Assembly: GCA_902526595.1 (NCBI GenBank)
Contig: CABZLO010000008.1
Location: 1-50,263, forward strand
Direction of reading: 5' to 3'
DNA length: 50,263 nt
DNA from: an uncultured Pelagibacteraceae bacterium
GTDB lineage: Bacteria > Pseudomonadota > Alphaproteobacteria > Pelagibacterales > Pelagibacteraceae
Positions 16,186 through 25,831 of the stretch are shown here, in pieces. Within the stretch, counting starts at the first letter, position 1; each line of letters starts with the position of its first letter. The notes beneath the pieces are model-generated. The model worked only from the letters and a program-made list of their open reading frames with translations. It made no database searches and was not told the DNA's origin. The translations under genes were made by a program, and so were the position numbers.

Positions 16186-17667
16186 CTAGTTGTTCGAGGC
16201 AGTACTTAACAAAGATAATTGTGTTATTTTGCTATCTCCTAGTTCGTCAACTGGTTTAACTGGATAATCTCCCGTAAAATAATGATCTGTTAATTGAGGG
16301 TAAGTGTCATTTCGCTTATCAAAACCAATAGCTCTATATAATCCATCAATAGACAAAAATTTTAATGATTTAGCACCTATATACTCGCAAATTTCATCAT
16401 TCGTTTTATTTGCAGCTAATAATTCTTTTTTAGTTGGAGTATCCACACCATAAAAATCAGGATATCTAATTTCAGGACACGCTATTCTAACGTGAACCTC
16501 TTTTGCACCTGCATCGTATAACATTTTTACTATTTTATGAGAAGTAGTTCCTCTAACAAGCGAGTCATCAATTAAAATAATTTTTTTATTTTTAATAGTA
16601 GTTTGATTTGCATTTAATTTAAGCTTAACACCTAAGCTTCTAATTTTTTGGCTTGGTTCTATAAAGGTTCGACCCACGTAATGGTTTCTTATCAAACCAT
16701 GTTCAAAGTTCATTTTAATCTTTTGAGAAAAACCTAGCGCTGCCGCATTACCAGAGTCTGGAACTGGTACTACGATATCAGCATCAATATCGTTTTCTTT
16801 TGCAAGTTCTTTTCCTAAATTTTTTCGATGTTCATAAGCAGTCTTATTATCTATTAAGCTATCAGGTCTTGCAAAATAGATATATTCAAAAATACAAGGT
16901 CTTACTTTTCTAGGTGGAAAAGGTTTGATGCTAGTAAGTTGATTATTTTCAATTAATACAATTTCACCATTTTCAACTTCTCTTACAAAATTTGCACCAA
17001 TAATATCTAATGCACAGGTTTCAGATGCTAAAACATAACTACTTCCCAATTTTCCAATTAATAAAGGTCTAATGCCATATGGATCTCTTACTCCAATAAG
17101 AGAGTTTTGAGTAAGCATTACTAAAGCATAACCTCCTTGAATCTGAAAAATTGCATCAATTACTTTATCGATAGTTTTCGATCTTTTAGATTTTGCAATT
17201 AATTGTACAATAGTTTCAGTATCCGAAGTGGTGTAGAAAATAGCTCCATCTTCAACTAGTTTTTTTCTCAAAGAAATTGAATTAGTCAAATTTCCATTAT
17301 GAGAAACTCCAATCCCCCCTGCATTTGTGTCAGCAAAAAAAGGTTGGATATTTCTTAAAGTATTATTACCAGTTGTACTGTATCGATTATGACCTATGGC
17401 GTAATTACCTTTTAAATTATTTAAAACTTTTTCTTTATTAAAATTGTCTCCAACTAAACCAAATCGCTTTTCAGAATAATATTTCTCACCATCAAAACTA
17501 ACTATTCCACAACCTTCTTGTCCTCGATGTTGTAAGGCGTGTAATCCGAGTGCAGTTAAAGCGGAGGCGTCTTTAGCATTACTAATACCAAACACTCCAC
17601 ATTCTTCTTTTAATTTTGGATCAAAGTTCTTCAATTTTTTCTCTAGACTCTTGATATGTTTTTTCAT
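16186..17667 (-). CDS. purF: Amidophosphoribosyltransferase
   Basis: First committed step of purine synthesis: PRPP plus glutamine to phosphoribosylamine. The N-terminal nucleophile Cys follows a short propeptide (EECGVFGI), and the glutaminase domain shows LHALQHRGQEGCG, GHNRYSTTG and SHNGNL. The PRPP loop IILIDDSLVRGTTS is in the C-terminal half. The ATG shown overlaps cvpA by 47 nt, which is long; an in-frame TTG at 17634 would leave an 11-residue propeptide and a shorter overlap. The cvpA-purF pairing is also found in E. coli. Confidence 0.96.
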   Translation of the reverse strand: MKKHIKSLEKKLKNFDPKLKEECGVFGISNAKDASALTALGLHALQHRGQEGCGIVSFDGEKYYSEKRFGLVGDNFNKEKVLNNLKGNYAIGHNRYSTTGNNTLRNIQPFFADTNAGGIGVSHNGNLTNSISLRKKLVEDGAIFYTTSDTETIVQLIAKSKRSKTIDKVIDAIFQIQGGYALVMLTQNSLIGVRDPYGIRPLLIGKLGSSYVLASETCALDIIGANFVREVENGEIVLIENNQLTSIKPFPPRKVRPCIFEYIYFARPDSLIDNKTAYEHRKNLGKELAKENDIDADIVVPVPDSGNAAALGFSQKIKMNFEHGLIRNHYVGRTFIEPSQKIRSLGVKLKLNANQTTIKNKKIILIDDSLVRGTTSHKIVKMLYDAGAKEVHVRIACPEIRYPDFYGVDTPTKKELLAANKTNDEICEYIGAKSLKFLSIDGLYRAIGFDKRNDTYPQLTDHYFTGDYPVKPVDELGDSKITQLSLLSTASNN

Positions 17668-18166
17668 TAGGAAATTCTTTAATCAGATAATTACTACCTT
17701 TTTCTAAATATGGAAAGGCGTATGATTTGTCTATATTTATTGGCCATTTATCGTAATTATAAACGATATGAACACCTGAAAAAATACAAATGGAAATTAT
17801 ATAAGCTTTTATAAAGCCAAAAAAGAATCCAAACGTTGTATCTAATCCACCTATCCCAGTATATCTAAAAGCTTTACTAATACCTTTATTAACCAACAAT
17901 ACTAAAAAAATAACTACAATAAAAATTGTTATACCAAGACCAACGTCCAATACATACTCATTATCAATAATGTCTTTTACATATGGTTTAACTCTCGGAA
18001 ATAGAATTAGAGTTATCACATAGGCCAAAAGCCACTTTGCCATGGATAGAATACTTAATATAAAACCTTTTTTATAACAACTGATCAAAGACCAAATAGT
18101 GATGGCCAAGTATGTCAAATCTATAATGGAAGTTGTTTTGTAAAAATCTGATAAAGTTTCCAACAT
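17621..18166 (-). CDS. cvpA: CvpA family membrane protein
   Basis: 181 residues with four hydrophobic segments and the CvpA-like beginnings IIDLTYLAITIWSLISCYKKGFI and YTGIGGLDTTFGFFFGFIKAYI. The family is named from colicin V production in E. coli; the biochemical role is unknown, with links to envelope stress. Placement directly upstream of purF is the conserved context. It shares 1 nt with the RND exporter gene upstream. Confidence 0.9.
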   Translation of the reverse strand: MLETLSDFYKTTSIIDLTYLAITIWSLISCYKKGFILSILSMAKWLLAYVITLILFPRVKPYVKDIIDNEYVLDVGLGITIFIVVIFLVLLVNKGISKAFRYTGIGGLDTTFGFFFGFIKAYIISICIFSGVHIVYNYDKWPINIDKSYAFPYLEKGSNYLIKEFPNEKTYQESREKIEEL

Positions 18167-20562
18167 TAAGCTGATTTACCAAAAGGTTTGACAATCAAGA
18201 TCAACGCAGGCAGTAAAGTTAATACTGAGATCATAGCTAGCAACATTGCCAAACCTGTAAACATACCAAAATAAATTGTAGGGATAAACTTAGACAAAAC
18301 TAAAATTGAAAATCCAAAAACAATTGTGATTGAAGTATTTAAAATTGCAACACCTACTGTAGAGTGACATAATTTTACTGTTTTGTTATAATCTTTAATC
18401 TTATTGAACTCCTCTTTAAATCGATAAATATAATGGATACTATTGTCTACTGCTATACCAATAGTAATTGCAGCAATGGTAATAGTCATCATATCTAAAG
18501 GAATTTCTAGCAAACCTATAATTCCAAGTATGAAAAATGCAGCAATGAAATTTGGTACCACACCTATTAAAGATAATTTTGTATTTCTGAATAGAATTAA
18601 AAACATTGTAAAAATCCCAATCATTACCAATCCTAAAGTAAGTATTTGTGATTTGAATAAGCTTTGTAATAAATTATTAAATAAAATTAGTACCCCAGCA
18701 AGTTGATATTCACTTTCTTCAAGTCCAATCTTATCTTTAAGATCAAAATTTATTTTATTAATCAAATCGTTCCTTCTTAAATTTTCTTGAGAGTCTATTA
18801 TTCTTAAACTAATCCTTGCTTCATCATTTTCTATTGAAAGATATGGATCAATAATTTCTGTTTTAATACTTTCAGGTATTTTAGAGTAAAGCACACCCAT
18901 TTCTAATGTACCTAGAGATTTATTATTATTTAATTGAGTTGCCACATCAATAATTGATGAAAAAGACAAAACTTTTCCAATTTCAGGAAGACTGTCTAAG
19001 TAATTATGAACAGATGAAATTTTATCAATTTTATCTTTAGTAAACCAATATTTGTCGTCATTCTTATCATTTTCATCTCCCCAGTCCTCAAACTCATCAT
19101 CTTCAGCTGATTTTTTTTCTTTTTCTTTCTTAGGAAACTTTATAATTACCTCTAATGGAGTTGTACCTCCAAGTTCTTCATCTATAAGTTTCATGCCTTT
19201 ATAGATTTCAGTATTTTTGTTAAAATAATTAATAAAGCTGTTTTCAACCTCCAGCTTGCTAATACCAAGAATACTTAAAATAATTACAATTCCTGTCACT
19301 GAAAAAATTAAATTTTTTTTACTTATAGAAAGTAATCCTAGATAAGTGGTGAATTTAGAATCTTGTTCCTTTTTAAGTGAAATATTATCTGAAGGAGTAA
19401 AACTTAAAAAAGTTGGGATTAAAGTGAAGGTAATTATAAATGAAGTAATTAGACCAAAAGTCATCATCCATCCAAAGTCAATAATAGGTTTAATTTCACT
19501 AAAGATTAAAGATAAAAATGCTAATATAGTAGTCAATGCGGTATATAAAATTGGCCAAAACATTTTTCTGGTGGTTAAAGAAATGATTTCTAAATTATTT
19601 TTAGAAGGGAAGTTTTTTTTAAGCTGTAAAAATCTCGTACTCATGTGAATGTTCATTGCCATTGTTAAAATTAACATCAAAGCAATGAAGTTTGACGAAA
19701 TAACAGTGACTTTCCATCCCAGTAGTCCAAGTAATCCAGTCATTATCACGACTGAAGCTATACAACTGCTAATCGGAACTATTATCCAGATAAGTTTCTT
19801 AAAAACAAACCATAGGGTTGCAATAATAAATAATAAAACACCTATTCCAAAAACCACAATGTCGCTTTTAATAAAGGTCATCATGTCATCAGCAATCATT
19901 GGTATGCCACCTAAATAAATCTTACCTACATCGCTATAGCTCTGGATGACTTGTCTGATCTCTAATATATTTTGATGATTTTGTTTTTTGATTTTATCTT
20001 TATAATTTTCTATTTCCTCTTTTGATTTATTTTCAATGTTTTCAAGTTTTTGAGATTGTTTAATATATACAATTATACCACTTGTTTTACCATCTTCGCT
20101 AATAACAAAGTTTCTAAATACAGGACTATTAAGAATTTCTTTAAATCCTCTATCTTTGTCAACATCTTCGTCTTTTAAAGTTTTAAAACTTTCTAATCTT
20201 TCTTGAAGTGGAGCATCAGAATTACTTAACAATGGTATATCCAAGAGAGTTACAACACTATGAACCCAATTCAAACTTTGAATTTTATATTTTAAACTCA
20301 GTAAATTATTAATTGATGTATCAGTGACCATCCCCTCATTAGGTGAATAGGTAAGTATTAAAAAATCTCTAGATCCGTATCTTTCAGAAATTTCTTTTAG
20401 ATAGGCTAAATCTGGATCGCCATCGATCAATAATGTCTCTGAGGATGCATCTAATCTAAAATCTTTTGCATAATAACCAAAACTTAAGATAGTGATTATT
20501 AGTAATACAAGTATTGCTTTAGGATTCTTTAGAAGAATGTTTTGATACATATGAGCCAACAT
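18166..20562 (-). CDS. RND superfamily exporter (MMPL/SSD type)
   Basis: 798 residues with the RND layout: one N-terminal helix, a periplasmic domain (about 35-235), a block of helices, a second periplasmic domain (about 430-640) and a second helix block. The MTITIAAITIGIAVDNSIHYIYRF segment is the conserved helix-4-like motif of MMPL/Patched-like exporters. An acidic low-complexity insert (DDEFEDWGDENDKNDD) lies in the second periplasmic part. No membrane-fusion or outer-membrane partner is adjacent. The cargo is unknown; hopanoid and lipid exporters share this fold. It lies between dnaB (20 bp) and cvpA (1-nt overlap). Confidence 0.88.
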   Translation of the reverse strand: MLAHMYQNILLKNPKAILVLLIITILSFGYYAKDFRLDASSETLLIDGDPDLAYLKEISERYGSRDFLILTYSPNEGMVTDTSINNLLSLKYKIQSLNWVHSVVTLLDIPLLSNSDAPLQERLESFKTLKDEDVDKDRGFKEILNSPVFRNFVISEDGKTSGIIVYIKQSQKLENIENKSKEEIENYKDKIKKQNHQNILEIRQVIQSYSDVGKIYLGGIPMIADDMMTFIKSDIVVFGIGVLLFIIATLWFVFKKLIWIIVPISSCIASVVIMTGLLGLLGWKVTVISSNFIALMLILTMAMNIHMSTRFLQLKKNFPSKNNLEIISLTTRKMFWPILYTALTTILAFLSLIFSEIKPIIDFGWMMTFGLITSFIITFTLIPTFLSFTPSDNISLKKEQDSKFTTYLGLLSISKKNLIFSVTGIVIILSILGISKLEVENSFINYFNKNTEIYKGMKLIDEELGGTTPLEVIIKFPKKEKEKKSAEDDEFEDWGDENDKNDDKYWFTKDKIDKISSVHNYLDSLPEIGKVLSFSSIIDVATQLNNNKSLGTLEMGVLYSKIPESIKTEIIDPYLSIENDEARISLRIIDSQENLRRNDLINKINFDLKDKIGLEESEYQLAGVLILFNNLLQSLFKSQILTLGLVMIGIFTMFLILFRNTKLSLIGVVPNFIAAFFILGIIGLLEIPLDMMTITIAAITIGIAVDNSIHYIYRFKEEFNKIKDYNKTVKLCHSTVGVAILNTSITIVFGFSILVLSKFIPTIYFGMFTGLAMLLAMISVLTLLPALILIVKPFGKSA

Positions 20563-20582
20563 TAGCTCTTTTATATTGGAAA

Positions 20583-22001
20583 TTAATTAGTTTGAGTATC
20601 TTTAAATTTTGTAAATCTTTCTTCAAATTCAAGAGTTACGTTACCTATTGGACCGTGTCTTTGTTTCCCAATAATAAGTTGAGCAAGATGTGCGACTTCA
20701 TTCATTTTTGCTTGCCATTCAGCATGTTCAACTGTGGCTGCCCTTGGCTCTTTTCTTTGTAAATAATATGCTTCTCTATAGACAAACATAACAACGTCAG
20801 CATCTTGTTCAATTGAACCTGATTCTCTTAAATCTGATAAAAGTGGTTTGTTGTCGTCTCTTTGCTCAACTTGTCTAGATAATTGAGACAGAGCTACTAC
20901 TGGAACAGAAAGTTCTTTGGCAATTGCTTTTAGACCTTGGGTAATTTGTGAGATTTCTTGTACCCTTCCATCTTTGTTAAACGTAGTACCTCTCATTAGC
21001 TGAATATAATCAACTACAATCAGATCAAGACCAAATAGTCTTTTGATACGCCTTGCTCTATTACTCAAGGCAGCAATTGTAATTGCTGGTGTTTCATCAA
21101 TATAAAGCGGAAGTTCAGAAATATTTTTTGAAGTTTCTAAAAATTTATCAAATTGATCATCAGAAATTCTTCCTCTTCTAATATCATTTGAGCTAATTCT
21201 TGCTTGTTCTGAAATTATTCTAGTTGAAAGTTGTTCAGATGACATCTCGAGTGAAAAAAATGCTATAGATGATTTTTTTCCACTATCTTGTAATTTTTGT
21301 GCTGCATTAAATGCAATATTTGTTGCAAGTGAGGTTTTACCCATTGAAGGCCTTCCTGCTATAATGATTAAGTCAGATTTATGTAATCCCCCCAGTTTAT
21401 CATCTAAGTCTCTAAGACCAGTTGGAACACCAACAATTCCTTCTTCATTTTTAAAAGCAGCAGATGCCATCTCGATGGTCTGCTTCATTGCTTCATCAAA
21501 CTTTACCAAAGAAGAGTTAAAAGATCCTTTTTCAGCTAAATCAAATAATAGTCTTTCTGAATTTTCTATAATATTTTGTCCATTGGTATCAAGGTCATTT
21601 AATTTTGCACTATCAATAGTTTGCTCAGAGATTTTTATTAATTCTCTTCGAACAAACATATCGTAAATAATTTTAGAATACTCTACAGCCTGTCTAACAG
21701 ATGTAGAAAATTTAGTAATCTTAACTAAGTACTCTGGAACATTTAAATCATCTTTTTCATCTTCAAAATAATTCTTTAAAGTAATTGGATTTGCTAGCAT
21801 TCCTTTATAAATAAGGCTCGCTATTGCTTCAAAAATCTTTTGGTGCATAGGGTCATAGAAATTTATACTAGAAATTATTGTACCTATCTCATCAAATATA
21901 TCATTGCTAACAAGAATAGATCCTATTACAGCTTGTTCAGCTTCAATATTGTTTGGTAGTTCTTTGAATTGGTTTTTAACTAGGCTTAAATTATTTTCCA
22001 T
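20583..22001 (-). CDS. dnaB: Replicative DNA helicase DnaB
   Basis: Hexameric 5'-3' helicase of the replication fork. The N-terminal domain begins LPNNIEAEQAVIGSIL. The RecA-like domain holds Walker A GRPSMGKTSLATN, the H1a-type segment SSIAFFSLEMSSEQL, Walker B LIVVDYIQLM, and SQLSRQVEQR with the downstream arginine finger region. 472 aa, normal, and no intein. Follows rplI on the same strand, the common rpsF-rpsR-rplI-dnaB order. Confidence 0.97.
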   Translation of the reverse strand: MENNLSLVKNQFKELPNNIEAEQAVIGSILVSNDIFDEIGTIISSINFYDPMHQKIFEAIASLIYKGMLANPITLKNYFEDEKDDLNVPEYLVKITKFSTSVRQAVEYSKIIYDMFVRRELIKISEQTIDSAKLNDLDTNGQNIIENSERLLFDLAEKGSFNSSLVKFDEAMKQTIEMASAAFKNEEGIVGVPTGLRDLDDKLGGLHKSDLIIIAGRPSMGKTSLATNIAFNAAQKLQDSGKKSSIAFFSLEMSSEQLSTRIISEQARISSNDIRRGRISDDQFDKFLETSKNISELPLYIDETPAITIAALSNRARRIKRLFGLDLIVVDYIQLMRGTTFNKDGRVQEISQITQGLKAIAKELSVPVVALSQLSRQVEQRDDNKPLLSDLRESGSIEQDADVVMFVYREAYYLQRKEPRAATVEHAEWQAKMNEVAHLAQLIIGKQRHGPIGNVTLEFEERFTKFKDTQTN

Positions 22002-22068
22002 ACTTATAATTTACATGAAAAAATTATTTATAAAATTCTTAATTATTACTGGGGAAAAAAATGTATAA

Positions 22069-22527
22069 TTATTGAATTGTTTCTGCAGAAGAAACATTTA
22101 TAGAGATTTTTGCGTCAACTTCTGAGTGTAGAGAAATTTTAACTTTAAACTTTCCTAGCGCTTTGATCTCTTCGACAGGTTGTATCATTGACGGCTTAAT
22201 TTCTATCTTATTTTCGTCTTGAATAAGTTTAGCAATTTCAGTTGGTTTAACTGAACCATATAATTCTTTATTTTCTGTACTTAATTTTTTAACTGAATAT
22301 TCTTTCCCATTAATTTGGTCAGCTATTTTAGAAGCCTCTTTTTTCTTTTCGTTATCTTTTTTGGATAAATCAGTTTTGATTTTTTCAACTTCTTTAATAT
22401 TTTCTTTTGAAGCGTAAAGTGCCTTTTTATTAGCTATGAGATAGTTTCTTGCAAAACCTCTCTTAACATCTATCACCTCACCAATAGATCCAATTCTTTT
22501 AACGTTTTCTAGTAAAATTACTTTCAT
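22069..22527 (-). CDS. rplI: 50S ribosomal protein L9
   Basis: The start MKVILLENVKRIGSIGEVIDVKRGFARNYLI is the L9 N-terminal domain with its rRNA-binding loop, followed by the long charged connecting helix and a C-terminal domain. 152 aa, typical. It begins immediately after the rpsR stop. Confidence 0.97.
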   Translation of the reverse strand: MKVILLENVKRIGSIGEVIDVKRGFARNYLIANKKALYASKENIKEVEKIKTDLSKKDNEKKKEASKIADQINGKEYSVKKLSTENKELYGSVKPTEIAKLIQDENKIEIKPSMIQPVEEIKALGKFKVKISLHSEVDAKISINVSSAETIQ

Positions 22528-22800
22528 TTATATAAGTGCTAAATTTCTAGCTCTTTTAATTGATAAAGATAATTCTCTTTGTTTTTTTTGAGAAACATTA
22601 GTTATTCTTGATGGTAAAATTTTTCCATTTTCAGACATGTACTTTTTTAATAGTTTAATATTTTTATAGTCAACCTGCGGGGCACCTTTTATTGAAAGTG
22701 GACAACTTTTTTTGAATTTATATTTGTTTGGTTGAAAAATACTTAATTTTGCAAAATTACTTTGTTTACTTTTTTTATTTCCACTTTGTCTTTTAGGCAT
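22528..22800 (-). CDS. rpsR: 30S ribosomal protein S18
   Basis: 90 aa with the S18 core [48 protein letters not shown]-like C-terminal half and a basic N-terminal arm with a CPLS motif. Partner of S6 on the platform of the small subunit. Its ATG shares one base with the rpsF stop. Confidence 0.96.
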   Translation of the reverse strand: MPKRQSGNKKSKQSNFAKLSIFQPNKYKFKKSCPLSIKGAPQVDYKNIKLLKKYMSENGKILPSRITNVSQKKQRELSLSIKRARNLALI

Positions 22801-23153
22801 TAGTTTTTAACACTCTCTTTTTTTTCATTATTTTCTTTAGTACCAAAATAAACTGTATTTAAATCAAACTTTTTTACTTTTATTGTCAAATACCTTAATA
22901 ATTTCTTATCTATTGATTCATTTTTCTCTAAATCATCAATAACTTTTCCGTTACCTTTGATTTTAAAATGAATATAGCTGCCTTTTCTATTTTTTTTTAT
23001 TAAATACGACAGGTTTAATAAACCCCAATTTTCAGTCTTTACTACTTCACCATCGTTTTTTTCAATAATTTTAGAATATTTTTCAGTTAATTGCTTTAAT
23101 TCACTCGGTGAAGTATCTTGTCTAGCAATAATAGTATGTTCGTATAAATTCAT
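22800..23153 (-). CDS. rpsF: 30S ribosomal protein S6
   Basis: [13 protein letters not shown] opens the S6 ferredoxin-like fold, and [22 protein letters not shown] matches the conserved centre. 117 aa. First gene of the rpsF-rpsR-rplI operon, divergent from fabD across 88 bp. Confidence 0.96.
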   Translation of the reverse strand: MNLYEHTIIARQDTSPSELKQLTEKYSKIIEKNDGEVVKTENWGLLNLSYLIKKNRKGSYIHFKIKGNGKVIDDLEKNESIDKKLLRYLTIKVKKFDLNTVYFGTKENNEKKESVKN

Positions 23154-23185
23154 TTAAGTTCTTTAATAAAAAATGAGGATATACT

Positions 23186-23214
23186 ATTATAAAAGTTCAA
23201 TTACAATAGTTAAA
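23186..23214 (-). promoter_or_regulatory. Possible promoter of the rpsF operon
   Basis: On the minus strand a perfect TATAAT (23191-23186) is preceded 17 bp upstream by TTTAAC (23214-23209), a weak -35 box. It lies 33 bp before the rpsF start in the divergent rpsF/fabD gap. Confidence 0.4.
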
Positions 23215-23241
23215 AAGGCAAATTAATTAGTTTTTTTTTAT

Positions 23242-24168
23242 ATGTTTTCAGTAATTTTCCCTGGCCAAGGTTCCCAATTAGTGGGAATGGGAAAGGAATT
23301 ATATGACAAATTTGATATTGTTAAAAATTTGTTTAAGCAAGCAGATCAAACACTAAATTTTTCAATTTCTAAATTAATTTTAGAAGGTCCAAAAGATCAG
23401 TTAGATTTAACAATTAATACCCAACCAGCAATATTTTTAATCAGTTATTCAATATTCAACATAGTTAAAAAAGAATTCAACTTAAATTTAAACAAAGCCA
23501 AATATTTCGCTGGACATTCTTTGGGTGAATATTCAGCTTTGTCATGTGCTGGATATTTGAATTTTTCAGAGACTTTAAAAATCTTGAGAATCAGAGGAGA
23601 AGCTATGCAAAACTCAGTTCCAAAAGGGCAAGGAGGCATGGTTGCTGTATTGGGCTCTAAAATTGATGTAATTGAAAAAATTTTAACAGACAACAAAAAA
23701 AAATTTAATGCTCAAATTGCAAATGATAACTCAGAAGGTCAAATGGTTTTGAGTGGAAAAACAGACGACTTAGAAAAGTTAATTCAAATTTTAAAGGAAA
23801 ATTCTATTAAAAACATTAAACTTCCAGTTAGTGCTCCTTTTCATTGCGATTTAATGAGTAATGCAACTAAAATTATGACAGATGAGTTAAATAAACTTAA
23901 TTTTAAAAATGGGCAAAATAAACTAATTTCAAATGTGACAGCTCAGGAAATTAAAGATCTAGATGAATTAAAAACACTGTTAATTAAACAAATAGAGAAT
24001 AGAGTGAGATGGAGAGAAAGTGTGATTAATATGTTACAAAATAATGTAAATCATTTTATAGAAATTGGACCAGGAAAGGTTTTGTCAGGTTTAGTAAAAA
24101 GAATTAATAGAGATGTTAAAATAGATACTATAAATAGCCTTAATGATATTGAGAGTATAAAAGTATGA
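23242..24168 (+). CDS. fabD: Malonyl-CoA:ACP transacylase
   Basis: Loads malonyl onto ACP. The start FSVIFPGQGSQLVGMGKELY and the nucleophile motif GHSLGEYSAL (about residue 91) are diagnostic, with the catalytic His in SAPFHCDLM and a C-terminal HFIEIGPGKVLSGL. 308 aa. It heads fabD-fabG-acpP; its TGA overlaps the fabG ATG by 4 nt. The bases before the ATG are a T-run with no clear Shine-Dalgarno. Confidence 0.96.
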   Translation: MFSVIFPGQGSQLVGMGKELYDKFDIVKNLFKQADQTLNFSISKLILEGPKDQLDLTINTQPAIFLISYSIFNIVKKEFNLNLNKAKYFAGHSLGEYSALSCAGYLNFSETLKILRIRGEAMQNSVPKGQGGMVAVLGSKIDVIEKILTDNKKKFNAQIANDNSEGQMVLSGKTDDLEKLIQILKENSIKNIKLPVSAPFHCDLMSNATKIMTDELNKLNFKNGQNKLISNVTAQEIKDLDELKTLLIKQIENRVRWRESVINMLQNNVNHFIEIGPGKVLSGLVKRINRDVKIDTINSLNDIESIKV

Positions 24169-24902
24169 CAAATTTAAAAGACAAAAATATTATTGTAACA
24201 GGTGCCTCAGGAGGTATTGGAAATTCGATAATTAAAAAATTATACCAAGCTGAAGCAAATATTTTAGCTTCCGGTACAAGAATTGAAAAACTTGATCAGT
24301 TAAAAGGTCAATATGAAAATATAAAAATATTGAAGTTTGATATTTCTCAAAGTGGTAAAATTGAGGAATTTATAGAAAGTGCTACAAAAGAACTTGGTGG
24401 GAATTTAGATTGTGTTATTAATAATGCAGGCGTTACTCAAGATAGCCTTGCAATAAGAATGAGTTTAGATGAATGGCAAAAAGTAATAAATATCAATTTA
24501 ACATCAACATTTTTAATTAGTAAATTTGCAATTAAAAAAATGCTTAAGTATAAGTCAGGCAAGATTGTTAATATTACATCTGTTGTTGGTCATACTGGAA
24601 ATTTAGGTCAGACTAATTATACTGCATCCAAAGCTGGTATAATTGCAATGTCAAAGAGTTTGGCTATTGAGTATGCAAAAAAAAATATAAACATAAATTG
24701 TATTTCGCCAGGCTTTATTAAAACAGCAATGACTGACAAACTAGATGATAAATTTAAAGAGGCTATAATATCAAAAATTCCTTCAGGGCGTCTTGGAGAC
24801 CCAAAAGATATTGCCAATGCAGTACTATTTTTGTGCTCAAATCAATCTGATTATATAAATGGAGAGACCTTGCATGTTAATGGTGGAATGTATATGGCTT
24901 GA
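24165..24902 (+). CDS. fabG: 3-oxoacyl-ACP reductase
   Basis: NADPH-dependent short-chain dehydrogenase of fatty-acid elongation. It shows the TGASGGIG cofactor loop near residue 13, NNAG at about 87, catalytic Ser (NITSVVGHTGN), and YTASK. The GGMYMA ending is typical of FabG. 245 aa. Coupled to fabD and followed by acpP after 48 bp. Confidence 0.97.
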   Translation: MTNLKDKNIIVTGASGGIGNSIIKKLYQAEANILASGTRIEKLDQLKGQYENIKILKFDISQSGKIEEFIESATKELGGNLDCVINNAGVTQDSLAIRMSLDEWQKVININLTSTFLISKFAIKKMLKYKSGKIVNITSVVGHTGNLGQTNYTASKAGIIAMSKSLAIEYAKKNININCISPGFIKTAMTDKLDDKFKEAIISKIPSGRLGDPKDIANAVLFLCSNQSDYINGETLHVNGGMYMA

Positions 24903-24950
24903 CAAAAGAAGTTTTTAAACTATTAAGAATTTATAACAAAAAGGATCAAT

Positions 24951-25190
24951 ATGTCAGAAGATGTTTCAAGCAAAGTAAAAAAAATTGTAGCTGATCACTT
25001 AGGAATTGATGAAGCAAAAGTTTCTGAAGAGTCTAGTTTTATAGACGATTTGGGAGCTGATAGTTTAGATACAGTAGAACTAGTGATGGCTTTCGAAGAA
25101 GAATTTGGATCTGAGATATCAGATAGCGAAGCTGAGAAAATTTTAACTGTTGGAGATGCGGTTAAGTTTATCGAAGGAAAAGCAAACTAG
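24951..25190 (+). CDS. acpP: Acyl carrier protein
   Basis: 79-aa acidic four-helix carrier. The phosphopantetheine attachment site is Ser38 in [22 protein letters not shown]. Upstream AAAGGATCA gives a good ribosome site. In many relatives fabF follows; here gmk follows after 8 bp. Confidence 0.97.
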   Translation: MSEDVSSKVKKIVADHLGIDEAKVSEESSFIDDLGADSLDTVELVMAFEEEFGSEISDSEAEKILTVGDAVKFIEGKAN

Positions 25191-25198
25191 AAAATTTA

Positions 25199-25831
25199 AT
25201 GCCCTCAGAAAAAGATGGGGTAATGATAATTTTATCCTCGCCTTCAGGAGCAGGTAAGACCACATTAGTAAAAATGTTGTCTAAGATGGAAAACTTTGAA
25301 ATTTCTATATCACACACAACTAGACAACCTAGACCAAATGAAACATCTAACGAAGATTATTTTTTTGTAAATGAAAAAGAATTCAAAAGACTAATTAAAA
25401 ATGAAGAATTTCTGGAATATGCAAAAGTTTTTAGCAATTTTTATGGAACAACAAGAACACCAGTCATCGATAAACTTAATAAAGGTAAAAATGTTTTATT
25501 TGATATCGATTGGCAAGGTGCTGATCAAATAAAAAATAAAAATTTAGATTATAAATTAATCTCATTTTTTATTTTACCACCAAGTAAAGAGATATTGTTT
25601 GAGAGACTCTCAAATAGAGATATGAAAGATAAATTGATTGCTGAGGAAAGAATGAAGCAGTTTGGGAGAGATGTGCTGCATTGGATTAATTATGATTATG
25701 TAATTATAAATGATAATATTGAAACTTGTTACTCTAAAATAATAAATTTAATTCATGCAGAAATAAATAATGGCTCAAAGGACTATGATGCTGAGTATAT
25801 TAGGAATCATATAGAAAAACTAACTTCTTAA
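25199..25831 (+). CDS. gmk: Guanylate kinase
   Basis: Phosphorylates GMP to GDP. P-loop [11 protein letters not shown] near residue 15, GMP-binding [11 protein letters not shown], and NEDYFFV follow the family order. 210 aa. It is the last gene of the fab run and overlaps rsmA tail-to-tail by 12 nt. Confidence 0.96.
   Translation: MPSEKDGVMIILSSPSGAGKTTLVKMLSKMENFEISISHTTRQPRPNETSNEDYFFVNEKEFKRLIKNEEFLEYAKVFSNFYGTTRTPVIDKLNKGKNVLFDIDWQGADQIKNKNLDYKLISFFILPPSKEILFERLSNRDMKDKLIAEERMKQFGRDVLHWINYDYVIINDNIETCYSKIINLIHAEINNGSKDYDAEYIRNHIEKLTS

Noticed and set aside
19346-19918. Two plus-strand open frames of about 100 codons
   Set aside because: Both are antisense to the RND exporter helices; composition follows the reverse complement of hydrophobic codons.
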